From contig NZ_CP109427.1 of NCBI RefSeq assembly GCF_036250695.1, positions 2,976,001 to 3,040,000 of the forward strand: a stretch of DNA of 64,000 bases, written 5' to 3'. Source of the DNA: Streptomyces sp. NBC_01497. GTDB lineage: Bacteria > Actinomycetota > Actinomycetes > Streptomycetales > Streptomycetaceae. Below are positions 8,636 to 16,570 of the stretch, in pieces (within the stretch, counting starts at the first letter, position 1; each line of letters starts with the position of its first letter). A program made the translations under genes and the position numbers. Under the pieces are notes generated by a model, which was given only the letters and a program-made list of their open reading frames with translations, did no database searches and was not told the origin of the DNA.

Positions 8636-8977
8636 ATGAACAGGTCCGCTGTCAAGACCCTCGGTGCCGCCGTTCTCGGTGCCGCCTTCGCCGCCACCGC
8701 CGCCGGTTCGGCCTCCGCCGCCGTCGGCCCCCTCCCGGACACCGGCAAGGCACTCGAAACCGTCAACAAGCTGCCGGTGGACCAGCTCGCCAAGGAACTG
8801 CCGAACGCGGGCAACGACACGCTGACCGCGACCCGCGTCACCGGGGGCGTCGTCAACGAGACCGCTCCCCAGGTGCTCCAGGCCGCCCAGACGGCCAACC
8901 CGCTCGGCGCGCTGCTCGGCGGCCTGCCCGTCAACGGCCTCCAGAACGGCCTGCCTATCAACGGTCTCGGCCGCTGA
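8636..8977 (+). CDS. Small secreted protein, unknown function
   Basis: A 113-residue protein with a typical Sec signal peptide (MNRSAVKTLGAAVLGAAFAA, cleavage probably after ASA near residue 28). The mature chain of about 85 residues has few charges and ends in repeated hydrophobic/Gly/Asn turns (GLPVNGLQNGLPINGLGR). A strong AAGGACG ribosome site lies 9 bases before ATG 8636. Such small, abundant-looking exported proteins are common in Streptomyces and mostly unstudied. It resembles the protein at 4900-5286 in size and style. Confidence 0.8.
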   Translation: MNRSAVKTLGAAVLGAAFAATAAGSASAAVGPLPDTGKALETVNKLPVDQLAKELPNAGNDTLTATRVTGGVVNETAPQVLQAAQTANPLGALLGGLPVNGLQNGLPINGLGR

Positions 8978-9034
8978 GGCGCTGAGCCCCGCCACCACAT
9001 CGCCGCCCGGAGCGAGACCGCACCAGGCAGCACG

Positions 9035-9071
9035 ATGGGGCGCGCCCCGGTCGTTCCGGAGTGCGCCCCAT
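9035..9071. terminator. Hairpin after the secreted-protein gene
   Basis: Inverted repeat ATGGGGCGC / GCGCCCCAT with a 19-base loop, 58 bases after the stop of the small secreted protein. This is a plausible intrinsic terminator. Confidence 0.5.
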
Positions 9072-9235
9072 GCCGTCTTCCGCCGTATCCCCACCGGCAC
9101 CCGTCCCAGGCCCCGGCCCCCGGGCTCTGGCGAAACGCCCGGAGCTGCCCCTACGGGACCGGCCCCGCGCTGTGACCGGGCGGTACGGGAGTGGTGATCG
9201 CCCGCCTCCCGGGGTGGCCGCAGCCTGCCCTTTCG

Positions 9236-9439
9236 CTACCAGGCCGGCCGCTCCGACTTCTCGCCCGGCAGCAGCACCCACAGCGCCAGGTAGACCAGGA
9301 ACTGCGGCCCCGGCAGCAGGCACGACACCAGGAAGATCACGCGCATCGTCGTCGCGGACGTGCCGAAGCGCCGTGCCAGCGCTGCGCACACTCCGCCGAT
9401 CATGCGTCCGTCGCGGGGGCGGACAAGTGCACCGGCCAT
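9236..9439 (-). CDS. PspC-domain small membrane protein
   Basis: A 67-residue protein that is almost wholly a PspC domain: RPRDGRMIGGVCAALARRFG, then one hydrophobic segment (VIFLVSCLLPGPQFLVYLAL) and a WVLLPGE end. PspC proteins are membrane sensors or partners in envelope stress responses. ATG 9439 is preferred over an upstream ATG because GGAG lies 7 bases before it. No psp operon partner is visible beside it. Confidence 0.88.
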   Translation of the reverse strand: MAGALVRPRDGRMIGGVCAALARRFGTSATTMRVIFLVSCLLPGPQFLVYLALWVLLPGEKSERPAW

Positions 9440-9538
9440 GGTGGGCTCCTTCACGAGAGCTTCCGGGGAACCGTCCTTACGTCTGCGCGGCTCCCGATGA
9501 CTCCATGTTCGCCGGGTACCCCTTTTCCGCGCGTCGCT

Positions 9539-10219
9539 CTACGGAGCGAGGCCGACCCTGGGAATCGTCGGGGTGGGCCCCTGCGGGCCGTCACCCTCAG
9601 GTACGGCATCCGGGTCGTACACGTCGGCCCGTGGGTCGACCACGCCGTACGCATATCCGTTGACCCGCCCGGTACCTGGCCGCCGCGGGCCCGGGTCCGC
9701 GGCGGCGCGCTCCGCCGCGGCACCCGCGACGGCGGCTGAGCGTGCCGCGGCGGACGCGCGCAGGCCGCGGCGCAGGCGCGCCCGGCCGAGCGGCACGACG
9801 ACGGCGTGCGCCACCGCCACGCCCACCGTGTTGAGGATCAGCGAGTCGATGTCGAGCACCCGGCCCGGTACCCCGGTCTGGAGCAGCTGGATGGTCAGGG
9901 AGATCAGCACGCCCGCGCCGACCGTCCGGGTCAGCGATGCCCAGGGCGAGACCCAGAGCCTGCCGCTGACCACCGGAAGCAGTACTCCGAGCGGCGCGAG
10001 CAGCGCGAGGCCCTCGGCGACGCTGCGTACTCCGTGTGCCGTGCCGACGGCGAAGTCAGCCCTGATGCCGGCGAGGGGCCGCAGATTGGCGGCGGTCACC
10101 CAGGGGGCGTCGACGGGTCTCAACGTCAGCCACCCCACGATCAGCAGATGCATGAGGAGGAGGAGGGCTCCCGCCGTTCGCAGGCGGATGGCGGCACTGC
10201 CGCCCTTACCGTGACGCAC
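9539..10219 (-). CDS. VanZ-family membrane protein
   Basis: A 226-residue protein. Hydrophobic segments (LLLLMHLLIVGWL; LALLAPLGVLLPVV; VGAGVLISLTIQLLQ; ILNTVGVAVAHAVVV) and the VanZ signature GRVLDIDSLILNTVG are visible. The C-terminal 60 residues are a disordered Ala/Pro/Gly tail. VanZ proteins are linked to low-level glycopeptide (teicoplanin) resistance in some hosts, but most homologues are of unknown role. GTG 10219 is the start; AGAGGA lies close in front of it. Confidence 0.82.
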   Translation of the reverse strand: MRHGKGGSAAIRLRTAGALLLLMHLLIVGWLTLRPVDAPWVTAANLRPLAGIRADFAVGTAHGVRSVAEGLALLAPLGVLLPVVSGRLWVSPWASLTRTVGAGVLISLTIQLLQTGVPGRVLDIDSLILNTVGVAVAHAVVVPLGRARLRRGLRASAAARSAAVAGAAAERAAADPGPRRPGTGRVNGYAYGVVDPRADVYDPDAVPEGDGPQGPTPTIPRVGLAP

Positions 10220-10320
10220 GTTCCTCTAGACGCCCGGGCGGGCGCGCCTGGTTCCCCGTGAGAGCAGCGTCACTCCTGTGGCCGTACGCGGGCCCTCAGC
10301 AGGCCGCACGCAGGGTCTAC

Positions 10321-10360
10321 GCGGCCCGTACGCGGCCCGCACGCGCCGCGTACGGGCCGC
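10321..10360. terminator. Perfect 16-bp inverted repeat after afsQ3
   Basis: GCGGCCCGTACGCGGC pairs perfectly with GCCGCGTACGGGCCGC across an 8-base loop. It lies 40 bases beyond the afsQ3 stop, on the downstream side of the afsQ1-Q2-Q3 operon, which fits a transcription terminator. Confidence 0.75.
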
Positions 10361-10399
10361 TCGGGCCGCGGACGTCCTCCGGACGGCCTCGCCCCGCGC

Positions 10400-11101
10400 T
10401 CAGGGCGTCGCGGGCGCCATGGGTGCGGCACTCGGCGCGGCCGTGGGCACCGGGGCATCCGGGTCGGTCTTGACCCGGCGGTCGCAGGTGTAGTCCCGGG
10501 GCCGGTACGCACCGGGCCCGCCGAGAACCACCTGCCCACTGTCGTCACCCGCCGTGCGGCTCCCGGTGTCGTTCTCGACGAACGTGCAGACGATCTGCGC
10601 GAGCGCCGACTGCGGCAGGTCCTCGGGCTGGGTGGACAGCCGCAGCGCCCCGGCCGGGTCGCCGGGTCGCCCCGGCCTGACCAGCAGCGGTGGCTCCACG
10701 TACGTGGTGAAGCCGGCCTGGTGCTCCTGCGCCGACGGTTGCGCCTGCAACGCGTCGAGCAGCGCCTGCGCGAGCGGGACCCGCGCTGCGGCGGGCCGCC
10801 TCGGCACGGGCACCGTGCGTTCCACGGCCGTCAGCGCGGAGGCGCACACCAGGTAGACCCTGACCGGCACGGTGGTGGCGGCGGAGGGGGACTGGCTGAC
10901 GGCGTCCTTCTGGTCGACCTCGCAGGCCAGCCTGGACGGTGCCGCGCCCGCGTCGACCGGTACGGCCGTCGTCCGCACGCCGCACGCCGACAGCAGCACC
11001 GCGCACAGTGCCGCGCCGGCCACGAGCGCCGTCGTGCGCCCCCTGCCCGCGCGCCGCCGGGCACCCCCGGACGTCCCGCCGGGGCCGTTTTCGCCGTTCA
11101 C
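10400..11101 (-). CDS. afsQ3: AfsQ3-type lipoprotein
   Basis: A 233-residue lipoprotein. After a basic start comes a hydrophobic stretch and the lipobox LLSAC, so Cys is probably the lipidated residue (near 40). The exported part has few recognisable motifs and a Pro/Ala/Thr-rich end. Its GTG start overlaps the afsQ2 stop (GTGA), so translation is coupled to the sensor kinase. In S. coelicolor the gene in this position is afsQ3 (SCO4905). A role in modulating the AfsQ2 sensor at the membrane is plausible but inferred. Confidence 0.85.
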   Translation of the reverse strand: MNGENGPGGTSGGARRRAGRGRTTALVAGAALCAVLLSACGVRTTAVPVDAGAAPSRLACEVDQKDAVSQSPSAATTVPVRVYLVCASALTAVERTVPVPRRPAAARVPLAQALLDALQAQPSAQEHQAGFTTYVEPPLLVRPGRPGDPAGALRLSTQPEDLPQSALAQIVCTFVENDTGSRTAGDDSGQVVLGGPGAYRPRDYTCDRRVKTDPDAPVPTAAPSAAPMAPATP

Positions 11102-12783
11102 CGTGCCCGGCCCCCGCCGTCGTCCGGGGCCCGGCCCTGGTCACCGCTGCCGGTGCCGGTGCCGGTGCCCGTGCCGGAACCGGTGCCGGGGTCCCCGCCC
11201 GCATCGGTGTCGGGACCGTCGTCGGCCGGCCCCCCGCGCGGCAGCCGCAGCACGAACATGGCTCCCTGGCCGTCCGGGACGTTCGACGCCGTGATGGTGC
11301 CGCCGTGGATGTGCGCGTTCTCCATCGCGATCGAGAGGCCGAGCCCGCTGCCGTCGGAGCGCGGCCGGGACGCGGACGCCTTGTAGAACCGGTCGAAGAC
11401 GTGCGGCAGAACGGCCTCCGGAATACCCGGCCCGTTGTCCCGTACCGCGATGACGAGTTCCTCCCGGCCCGTGGCGGCCGTCTGCGTACGCACCGAGACG
11501 CGCACCCCCGCGCCGCCGTGCTTGAGGGCGTTGCCGATGAGGTTCGCGAGGATCACGTCGAGCCTGCGCGGGTCGAGGCGGGCCATGATGCCGCGCTCCG
11601 CGTCCAGGTCCACCGCGTCCAGCCAGGCCCGCGCGTCCAGACAGGCGGTGACCTGGTCGGCGACGTCCACCGAGTCCAGCACCAGCCGGGCGGTGCCCGC
11701 GTCGAATCGGGTCACCTCCATCAGGTTCTCCACCAGGTCACCGAGTCTGCGGGTCTCGCTGACCACGAGGGTCACGGCCGGGGCGATCATCGGGTCGAGG
11801 TTGTCGACCTCTTCCTCCAGCACCTCGGCCACGGCGGTGAGCGCGGTGAGCGGGGTCCGCAGCTCGTGCGACATGTCCGCGACGAAGCGGCGGCTGGACT
11901 CCTCCCGCGCGCTCATGTCCTCGACCTTCGTCTGGAGCGAGGCCGCGGCGTTGTTGAACGTACGCGACAGGTCGGCGAGTTCGTCGGTCCCGGTGACCCG
12001 CAGCCGGGTCTCGAACTTGCCCTCGCCGAGCTTGCGGGCGGCCTCACCGAGGCGCTGCACCGGCTTGAGGACCGTGCGCGCCGCGGCCTGCGCGATGATC
12101 GCGGCCCCGACCAGCGCGAGCGCGGCGGCGATCCCCAGCGACCAGGCGAGCGAGTCGAGGTCGGCCCGCTCCTGCGCCAGCGACTTGAACACGTAACCGG
12201 TCAGTCCGCCGTCGATGTGCGCCCCGCCGACCAGGTAGGGCGTGCCGTCGTGGTCCACCCGCTGCCAGAACAGGTGGTACGGGTACTTGTTCGCGGACGT
12301 GACCTTCTGCTTGCCCCCCACCGCGGCGCGCAGCGTGGCGGGCACCTCGGCCAGGGTGAAGGTGTCGGCGTCGGACGCGCCACTGATGGGCCGGCCGTCC
12401 TGGCCGGTGGCTATCAGCAGCACGTCGTACGCGTTGCCGTCGCCCGCCATCTGCCGCGCGGTGGTGCGCAGATCGCTCGCGTTCGGCCGGACCGGCAGGT
12501 CGGCGGCGCGGTTCTGCATCTGCTGGCGGAAGTCGTTGAGCGTGGCGTCCTGCGTACGGGTCAGCACCGCCTCGCGGTTGATCCAGTACGCGATGCCCGA
12601 CGCGGAGACCGCCGCGGTCAGCGCGACCGCCCCGACGACCAGCGCGAGGCGCAGTCGCAGGCTGCCCCAGCGCAGGCCGAGGTGGCCGAAGCGCCGCCCG
12701 CCGGAGGGGGCGCCGTCCTCGGCTCCCGTGCCGCGGGGCGGCTGCGGCTGCTGCGCGCCCTCACGGGCGTCGTCGTCCCTCAC
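11098..12783 (-). CDS. afsQ2: Sensor histidine kinase AfsQ2
   Basis: A membrane sensor kinase of about 561 residues. TM1 spans about 43-67, an extracytoplasmic sensor domain about 70-205 and TM2 about 211-235. A HAMP domain, the phospho-acceptor H306 in FVADMSHELRTPL, an N-box (NLIGNALKHGG) and G-boxes (RDNGPGIPE, GSGLGLSI) follow. The C-terminal tail is Asp/Gly/Thr-rich. AfsQ1/Q2 respond to nitrogen/glutamate-type conditions and adjust antibiotic production in S. coelicolor. GTG 12783 gives a start 16 bases after afsQ1. An in-frame ATG at 12831 would overlap afsQ1. Confidence 0.93.
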   Translation of the reverse strand: MRDDDAREGAQQPQPPRGTGAEDGAPSGGRRFGHLGLRWGSLRLRLALVVGAVALTAAVSASGIAYWINREAVLTRTQDATLNDFRQQMQNRAADLPVRPNASDLRTTARQMAGDGNAYDVLLIATGQDGRPISGASDADTFTLAEVPATLRAAVGGKQKVTSANKYPYHLFWQRVDHDGTPYLVGGAHIDGGLTGYVFKSLAQERADLDSLAWSLGIAAALALVGAAIIAQAAARTVLKPVQRLGEAARKLGEGKFETRLRVTGTDELADLSRTFNNAAASLQTKVEDMSAREESSRRFVADMSHELRTPLTALTAVAEVLEEEVDNLDPMIAPAVTLVVSETRRLGDLVENLMEVTRFDAGTARLVLDSVDVADQVTACLDARAWLDAVDLDAERGIMARLDPRRLDVILANLIGNALKHGGAGVRVSVRTQTAATGREELVIAVRDNGPGIPEAVLPHVFDRFYKASASRPRSDGSGLGLSIAMENAHIHGGTITASNVPDGQGAMFVLRLPRGGPADDGPDTDAGGDPGTGSGTGTGTGTGSGDQGRAPDDGGGRAR

Positions 12784-12799
12784 CTGCCGTGTCCGTGCA

Positions 12800-13477
12800 T
12801 CACGCAGGCGCGTCCAGCCGGTATCCCACACCGCGCACGGTGCGGATCAGCGTCGGCGAGCCCGGTACGTCCTCGACCTTGGCGCGCAGCCGCTGCACAC
12901 AGGCGTCGACCAGCCGTGAGTCGCCGAGGTAGTCGTGCTCCCACACGAGGCGCAGCAACTGCTGCCGGGACAGCGCCTGTCCTGGCCGCCTGCTCAGTTC
13001 GAGCAGTAGACGCAACTCGGTCGGCGTGAGCTGGAGATCCTCGCCGTTCTTGGTGACGGTCATCGCCGAACGGTCGATGACGAGGCTGCCGAACGTCGCG
13101 GAGTCCGTGGACTCGCGCTCGCCGCGGCGCAGCACGGCACGGATGCGCGCGTCGAGCACCCGGCCCTGCACGGGCTTGACGACATAGTCGTCGGCGCCGG
13201 ACTCCAGGCCCACCACCACGTCGATGTCGTCGCTGCGCGCGGTGAGCAGGATGATCGGCAACTGGTCCGTGCGCCGGATGCGCCTGCACACCTCGAAACC
13301 GTCGATGCCGGGCAGCATCACGTCCAGCACGATCAGATCGGGCCGCTGCTCCTTGAGCAGTTTCAGGCCGTCCTCTCCCGTCGCCGCGGTGGCCACCCGG
13401 TGGCCCTGGCGTGACAGCGAGAGTTCGAGAGCCGTGCGGATGGCGTCGTCGTCCTCGATCAGCAACAGGAAAGGCAC
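12800..13477 (-). CDS. afsQ1: Response regulator AfsQ1
   Basis: A 225-residue OmpR/PhoB-type regulator. The receiver has the acidic cluster EDDD, phospho-acceptor D52 in IVLDVMLPG, Thr/Ser switch LLTARSDD and Lys in DDYVVKPV. A winged-helix DNA-binding domain follows (LTPTELRLLLELSRRPG, RTVRGVGYRL). I choose GTG 13477, which gives the 225-residue length I recall for S. coelicolor AfsQ1; ATG 13486 is an alternative. It is divergent from sigQ, and a GTnAC-n6-GTnAC box in between fits AfsQ1 control of both. Confidence 0.95.
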   Translation of the reverse strand: MPFLLLIEDDDAIRTALELSLSRQGHRVATAATGEDGLKLLKEQRPDLIVLDVMLPGIDGFEVCRRIRRTDQLPIILLTARSDDIDVVVGLESGADDYVVKPVQGRVLDARIRAVLRRGERESTDSATFGSLVIDRSAMTVTKNGEDLQLTPTELRLLLELSRRPGQALSRQQLLRLVWEHDYLGDSRLVDACVQRLRAKVEDVPGSPTLIRTVRGVGYRLDAPA

Positions 13478-13615
13478 GTGGGCCATTCTGAACCATGCGG
13501 CGCCCGGAGTTCGACCGTCCGGGCGGCTCCACCTCAGCCGTCCCCGCCATCTCGGCCGGTTCGACACGGTTCCGCCACCCCTCCATCGCGCCTCAGGAGC
13601 CCGCTCCGTCCCCTG

Positions 13616-13631
13616 TGACAGCTCTGTGACA
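13616..13631. promoter_or_regulatory. AfsQ1-type binding box (GTGAC-n6-GTGAC)
   Basis: GTGAC AGCTCT GTGAC matches the AfsQ1 consensus GTnAC-n6-GTnAC known from S. coelicolor. It lies in the shared afsQ1/sigQ promoter region, 82 bases before the sigQ start, consistent with direct AfsQ1 regulation. Confidence 0.75.
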
Positions 13632-13713
13632 GTCGGGGGACAACGCGATGAAGTGGGTTCGGCAAGCTCCTCGGTGTAAGGAAAGACGAGGCTCCGACCG
13701 AGGGGGGCGCGGG

Positions 13714-14517
13714 ATGAACGCACTGCACGAGACGGCTGCGGGCGCGGTTGTCACGCGTCTGCACGACCTGGGGACCACGGAGAAGCCGGGCGGTGCGAAC
13801 GGACGGGGGTGCGTCCGCGCCGCCGCACGTCAGCACAAGCCGTCGTACATGAGCGTGGTCGACGCGGCCAGGGGCAACGGCGACCCCGTGTTCACGGGGG
13901 GCACGGGGACCGCCGGGGTTCACGGGGGCGGCACACAGGCCGGGGGGCCCGCAGGGCAGAGCGTGAACGGCCCGGCCGCCACGGACAGCGCGGACAACAC
14001 GGCCGCCTTCACCGCCTACGTCCAGGAGCGCCGCGCGTCCCTGTACGCGGCGGCCTACCACCTGACCGGCGACCGGTTCGAGGCGGAGGACCTGCTGCAG
14101 AGCGCGCTGTTCTCCACCTACCGGGCGTGGGACAGGATCAGCGACAAGGCCGCGGTCGGCGGCTACCTGCGCAGGACGATGACCAACCTGCACATCAGCG
14201 CGTGGCGCCGGCGCAAGCTCAACGAATACCCCACGGAGGAGCTGCCGGAGACGGCCGCGGGTACGGACGCGATGAGCGGCACGGAACTGCGCACGGTGCT
14301 CTGGCAGGCGCTGACCAGGCTGCCGGAGACCCAGCGCACGATGCTGGTGCTCCGCTACTACGAGGGCCGCACCGACCCGGAGATCGCGGACATCCTCGGC
14401 ATCAGCGTCGGCACGGTGAAGTCCAGCATCTGGCGCTCCCTGCGCCGGCTGCGGGACGACGAGGTCCTCAGCTTCGGCCGTGACGAGGAGGAGTCCTTCG
14501 GCGAGCTGGTCGCCTGA
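13714..14517 (+). CDS. sigQ: ECF sigma factor SigQ (SigE-family)
   Basis: A 267-residue sigma factor. The first 100 residues are Gly/Ala/Thr-rich and poorly structured. Sigma-2 follows (TAYVQERRASLYAAAYHLTG, AEDLLQSALFSTYRAW) and then sigma-4 (LPETQRTMLVLRYYEG, DPEIADILGISVGTVKS). The SigE-family style (SASP01/SigE50 class) is clear. It stands divergent from afsQ1 exactly as in S. coelicolor, where SigQ opposes the AfsQ output. ATG 13714 follows a GAGGGGGG ribosome site. The long N-terminal arm is unusual for an ECF factor. Confidence 0.9.
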   Translation: MNALHETAAGAVVTRLHDLGTTEKPGGANGRGCVRAAARQHKPSYMSVVDAARGNGDPVFTGGTGTAGVHGGGTQAGGPAGQSVNGPAATDSADNTAAFTAYVQERRASLYAAAYHLTGDRFEAEDLLQSALFSTYRAWDRISDKAAVGGYLRRTMTNLHISAWRRRKLNEYPTEELPETAAGTDAMSGTELRTVLWQALTRLPETQRTMLVLRYYEGRTDPEIADILGISVGTVKSSIWRSLRRLRDDEVLSFGRDEEESFGELVA

Positions 14518-14679
14518 CCGGCCCGTCCGGGGGCGGGGGGGAACCAGGGGGACGCGGACCGTTCGGGGGGACGGACCGCACAGCAGGAAAACGGGCCGGA
14601 AACGGGCCGGCAAGGGGCGGGGGGACGGGGGGACACGGGGGAAACACAGGGGGGAACACACGGGGGAACGAGAAAGCGT

Positions 14680-14716
14680 CGGAGCCGGACGGGCCGGGGG
14701 GTCCTGTCCGGCTCCG
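14680..14716. terminator. Hairpin terminator between sigQ and the DUF397 gene
   Basis: CGGAGCCGGAC pairs with GTCCGGCTCCG across a 15-base loop. It separates the convergent sigQ and DUF397 genes. The 14518-14680 stretch before it is G-run-rich spacer without a gene. Confidence 0.65.
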
Positions 14717-14750
14717 GCGTTTTCGCGGTGTGCCGCACCCCGGTCCCTCG

Positions 14751-14942
14751 TCAGAGAAGGTGGTCGGCCTTGCCCGCCTTGATGTCGGTGATCAGCGTGC
14801 GCAGCGCGTCCACGGAGTCGATGAGGTAGCGGCCCTCCTCACCGTTGACGGCTATGTAGGCGTTGCCGTCGGTGTCGGTGCCGAGGCGGAAGCAGTTGTT
14901 TCCTTCGCCGCAGAAGGGCGCTTCCCAGGTGATGTCAGGCAT
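14751..14942 (-). CDS. DUF397-like small protein
   Basis: A 63-residue protein in the position and size of the DUF397 (BldB/WhiJ-partner) proteins that accompany DUF5753 HTH regulators. It begins MPDITWEAPFCGEGNNCFRL and has an acidic middle (GTDTDGNAYIAVNGEE). It is a divergent member: the usual VRDS-P-GP core is replaced by a strand pattern ending IKAGKADHLL. It lies 10 bases after the regulator gene and is surely co-transcribed. In WhiJ-type systems the small partner is thought to relieve DNA binding by the HTH protein. Confidence 0.75.
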   Translation of the reverse strand: MPDITWEAPFCGEGNNCFRLGTDTDGNAYIAVNGEEGRYLIDSVDALRTLITDIKAGKADHLL

Positions 14943-14952
14943 GAAGGTCTCC

Positions 14953-15801
14953 TCAGAGCTGCTTCGCGATTCGGTGAACGAGATCCAGGGACTTCGACAC
15001 GCTCAGGCAATGCTGATCCATCCATGCAAGATGGGCACGGTACTTGGCGAGTTGGGCCTCCGCGTGGACGAACTCGGCACCGTGGGCGGTGTCCACCTGC
15101 GCGGTGTCCAACTCGCTGACGGCCCCTTCGGCATAGAGAAGGGCGTGTCCGGCACCCGGAAAGGCGCCGGCTGCGAACGGGATCACTCGAAGGGACACGT
15201 GGTCGCGTTCGGTCGCGGCGCACAGGTGGTCAAGTTGCTCGTGCGCGACCCTGCGTCCGCCGAACTGCATGAGCAGCGCCGCCTCGTGGACATACCCGTC
15301 GTACGGTCGGGCAATCTCCGCATCGAGGACGCGCTGTCGCTCCAGACGGTTCCGCACCCGCAGCTCGACCTCCTGGCGGGACAGAGGAGGCAGAACGGAG
15401 TCGAAGACGCTGCGCGCGTAGTCCTCGGTCTGCAGCAAACCCGGAACGTGCACGGTCTGCACGGTGAATATCCGCCGTGCGTGCCACTCAAGCTCGGCGA
15501 TATCGAGGAGTCCCCCCGATAGAATCCCCCGATAGCTCTCCCACCAGCCCGTTGCCGACTGCGCCAACTCGACCAGGGCGTCCACATATTGGGTGTCCGT
15601 CACATCGCAGTTGCAGGCGAGCGTCCGCAGTCGATCGGCGCTGATACCGCGAATGCCGGACTCCATGTTGGAGATCTTTCCGCGGTCCACGCCCAGCAAT
15701 CCGGCGGCGATCTCTGCCGACATCCCCGCCGCAGTGCGGATGCGGCGCAGCTCACTGCCCAGCCTTCGCTGGCGCTGGGTGGGTGTTGTCCTCTGGGGCA
15801 T
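14953..15801 (-). CDS. WhiJ-type HTH regulator (XRE HTH + DUF5753)
   Basis: A 282-residue protein. An XRE-type helix-turn-helix occupies about residues 14-70 (LRRIRTAAGMSAEIAAGLLG, ISNMESGIRG) and DUF5753 about 90-270 (VHVPGLLQTEDYARSVF, VRNRLERQRVL, LRVIPFAAGAFPG). Streptomyces carry many paralogues, each beside a DUF397 gene and often an anti-sigma-like ATPase. WhiJ is the studied member and represses development. ATG 15801 gives the usual length. The ATPase gene at 16054 is divergent. Confidence 0.9.
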   Translation of the reverse strand: MPQRTTPTQRQRRLGSELRRIRTAAGMSAEIAAGLLGVDRGKISNMESGIRGISADRLRTLACNCDVTDTQYVDALVELAQSATGWWESYRGILSGGLLDIAELEWHARRIFTVQTVHVPGLLQTEDYARSVFDSVLPPLSRQEVELRVRNRLERQRVLDAEIARPYDGYVHEAALLMQFGGRRVAHEQLDHLCAATERDHVSLRVIPFAAGAFPGAGHALLYAEGAVSELDTAQVDTAHGAEFVHAEAQLAKYRAHLAWMDQHCLSVSKSLDLVHRIAKQL

Positions 15802-16053
15802 GCCCTTCCCTTCACCCGGCAGGCTCCGTGTGCAGCGGACCGGGGCTCGTTCACCACTCCGTGGTCATTCTTCGTGACTACGTGGCAAATCTACCACCGC
15901 ATGCTCTACCGTCAGTCGTGCACCACCCACGCACAGTAGCGCCGGAAGCGCACCGCGCGAGCCTGCCCGTCCGCCCTGGGACGGGTGCGTCCGCGACCAG
16001 GGCGGTAGGCCACCGGCGATCTCGAACCCTCCCTCACCGCAAAGGAGTTCGCC

Positions 16054-16485
16054 ATGCCCGAAATCCCTCTCGTACCCGCCCACTGGCGCTTCCCCGCGCA
16101 CCCCGCCTCCGTGTCACGGGCCCGACACGCCGTGGCCGAGGCGCTCCCGAAGGACGTACGAACCCATCTCGGCTCCGACATCGAGCTGTTGACCTCCGAG
16201 CTGGTCACCAACGCCCTCCGCCACGGCACCCGCTCGGCGCACGAGGAGCTTGTCGAACTCGTCCTGTGGCCGGCCGAGGGGCACTACTGGGTGGCCGTCT
16301 CGGACCCCGGTTCCCACCCGCCGGGCGGTACCGGGACACCCGCCGTGGCGCACCCGGGCGCCGGTTCCGAGAACGGCCGGGGGCTGCTGCTCGTCGACCG
16401 GCTCGCCGCCGCCTGGACGGTGCGGCCACGACCCGTGCGCGGCATCTCCGTCATCGCGGGCCTGCCGCTCGCTGGGCATGGGTGA
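16054..16485 (+). CDS. ATP-binding protein of the anti-sigma (RsbW/HATPase) family
   Basis: A 143-residue GHKL-type ATPase. The N-box is ELVTNALRHG (near residue 50), a D-box follows (VSDPGSHPP) and a G-rich ENGRGLLLVDRLA box comes near 108-120. The size and motif order match the short ATP-binding proteins that accompany WhiJ/DUF397 pairs. A very good AAGGAG site lies 7 bases before ATG 16054. It completes the three-gene regulatory module with the genes at 14751-15801, although it is transcribed divergently. Its protein partner is unknown. Confidence 0.88.
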   Translation: MPEIPLVPAHWRFPAHPASVSRARHAVAEALPKDVRTHLGSDIELLTSELVTNALRHGTRSAHEELVELVLWPAEGHYWVAVSDPGSHPPGGTGTPAVAHPGAGSENGRGLLLVDRLAAAWTVRPRPVRGISVIAGLPLAGHG

Positions 16486-16570
16486 TCACTCGCGGCGAGG
16501 GACCCGGGCGGGCGCGCGGCCCCCTCGCCACGGAGCCGGCTCCGTCAACTCGCCTTCTCCCATGCCGAGA

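Noticed and set aside
15410..15421. CTGCGCGCGTAG, a near match to the nucleoside palindrome
   Set aside because: It lies inside the WhiJ-type regulator gene and is not a full palindrome, so it is probably chance.
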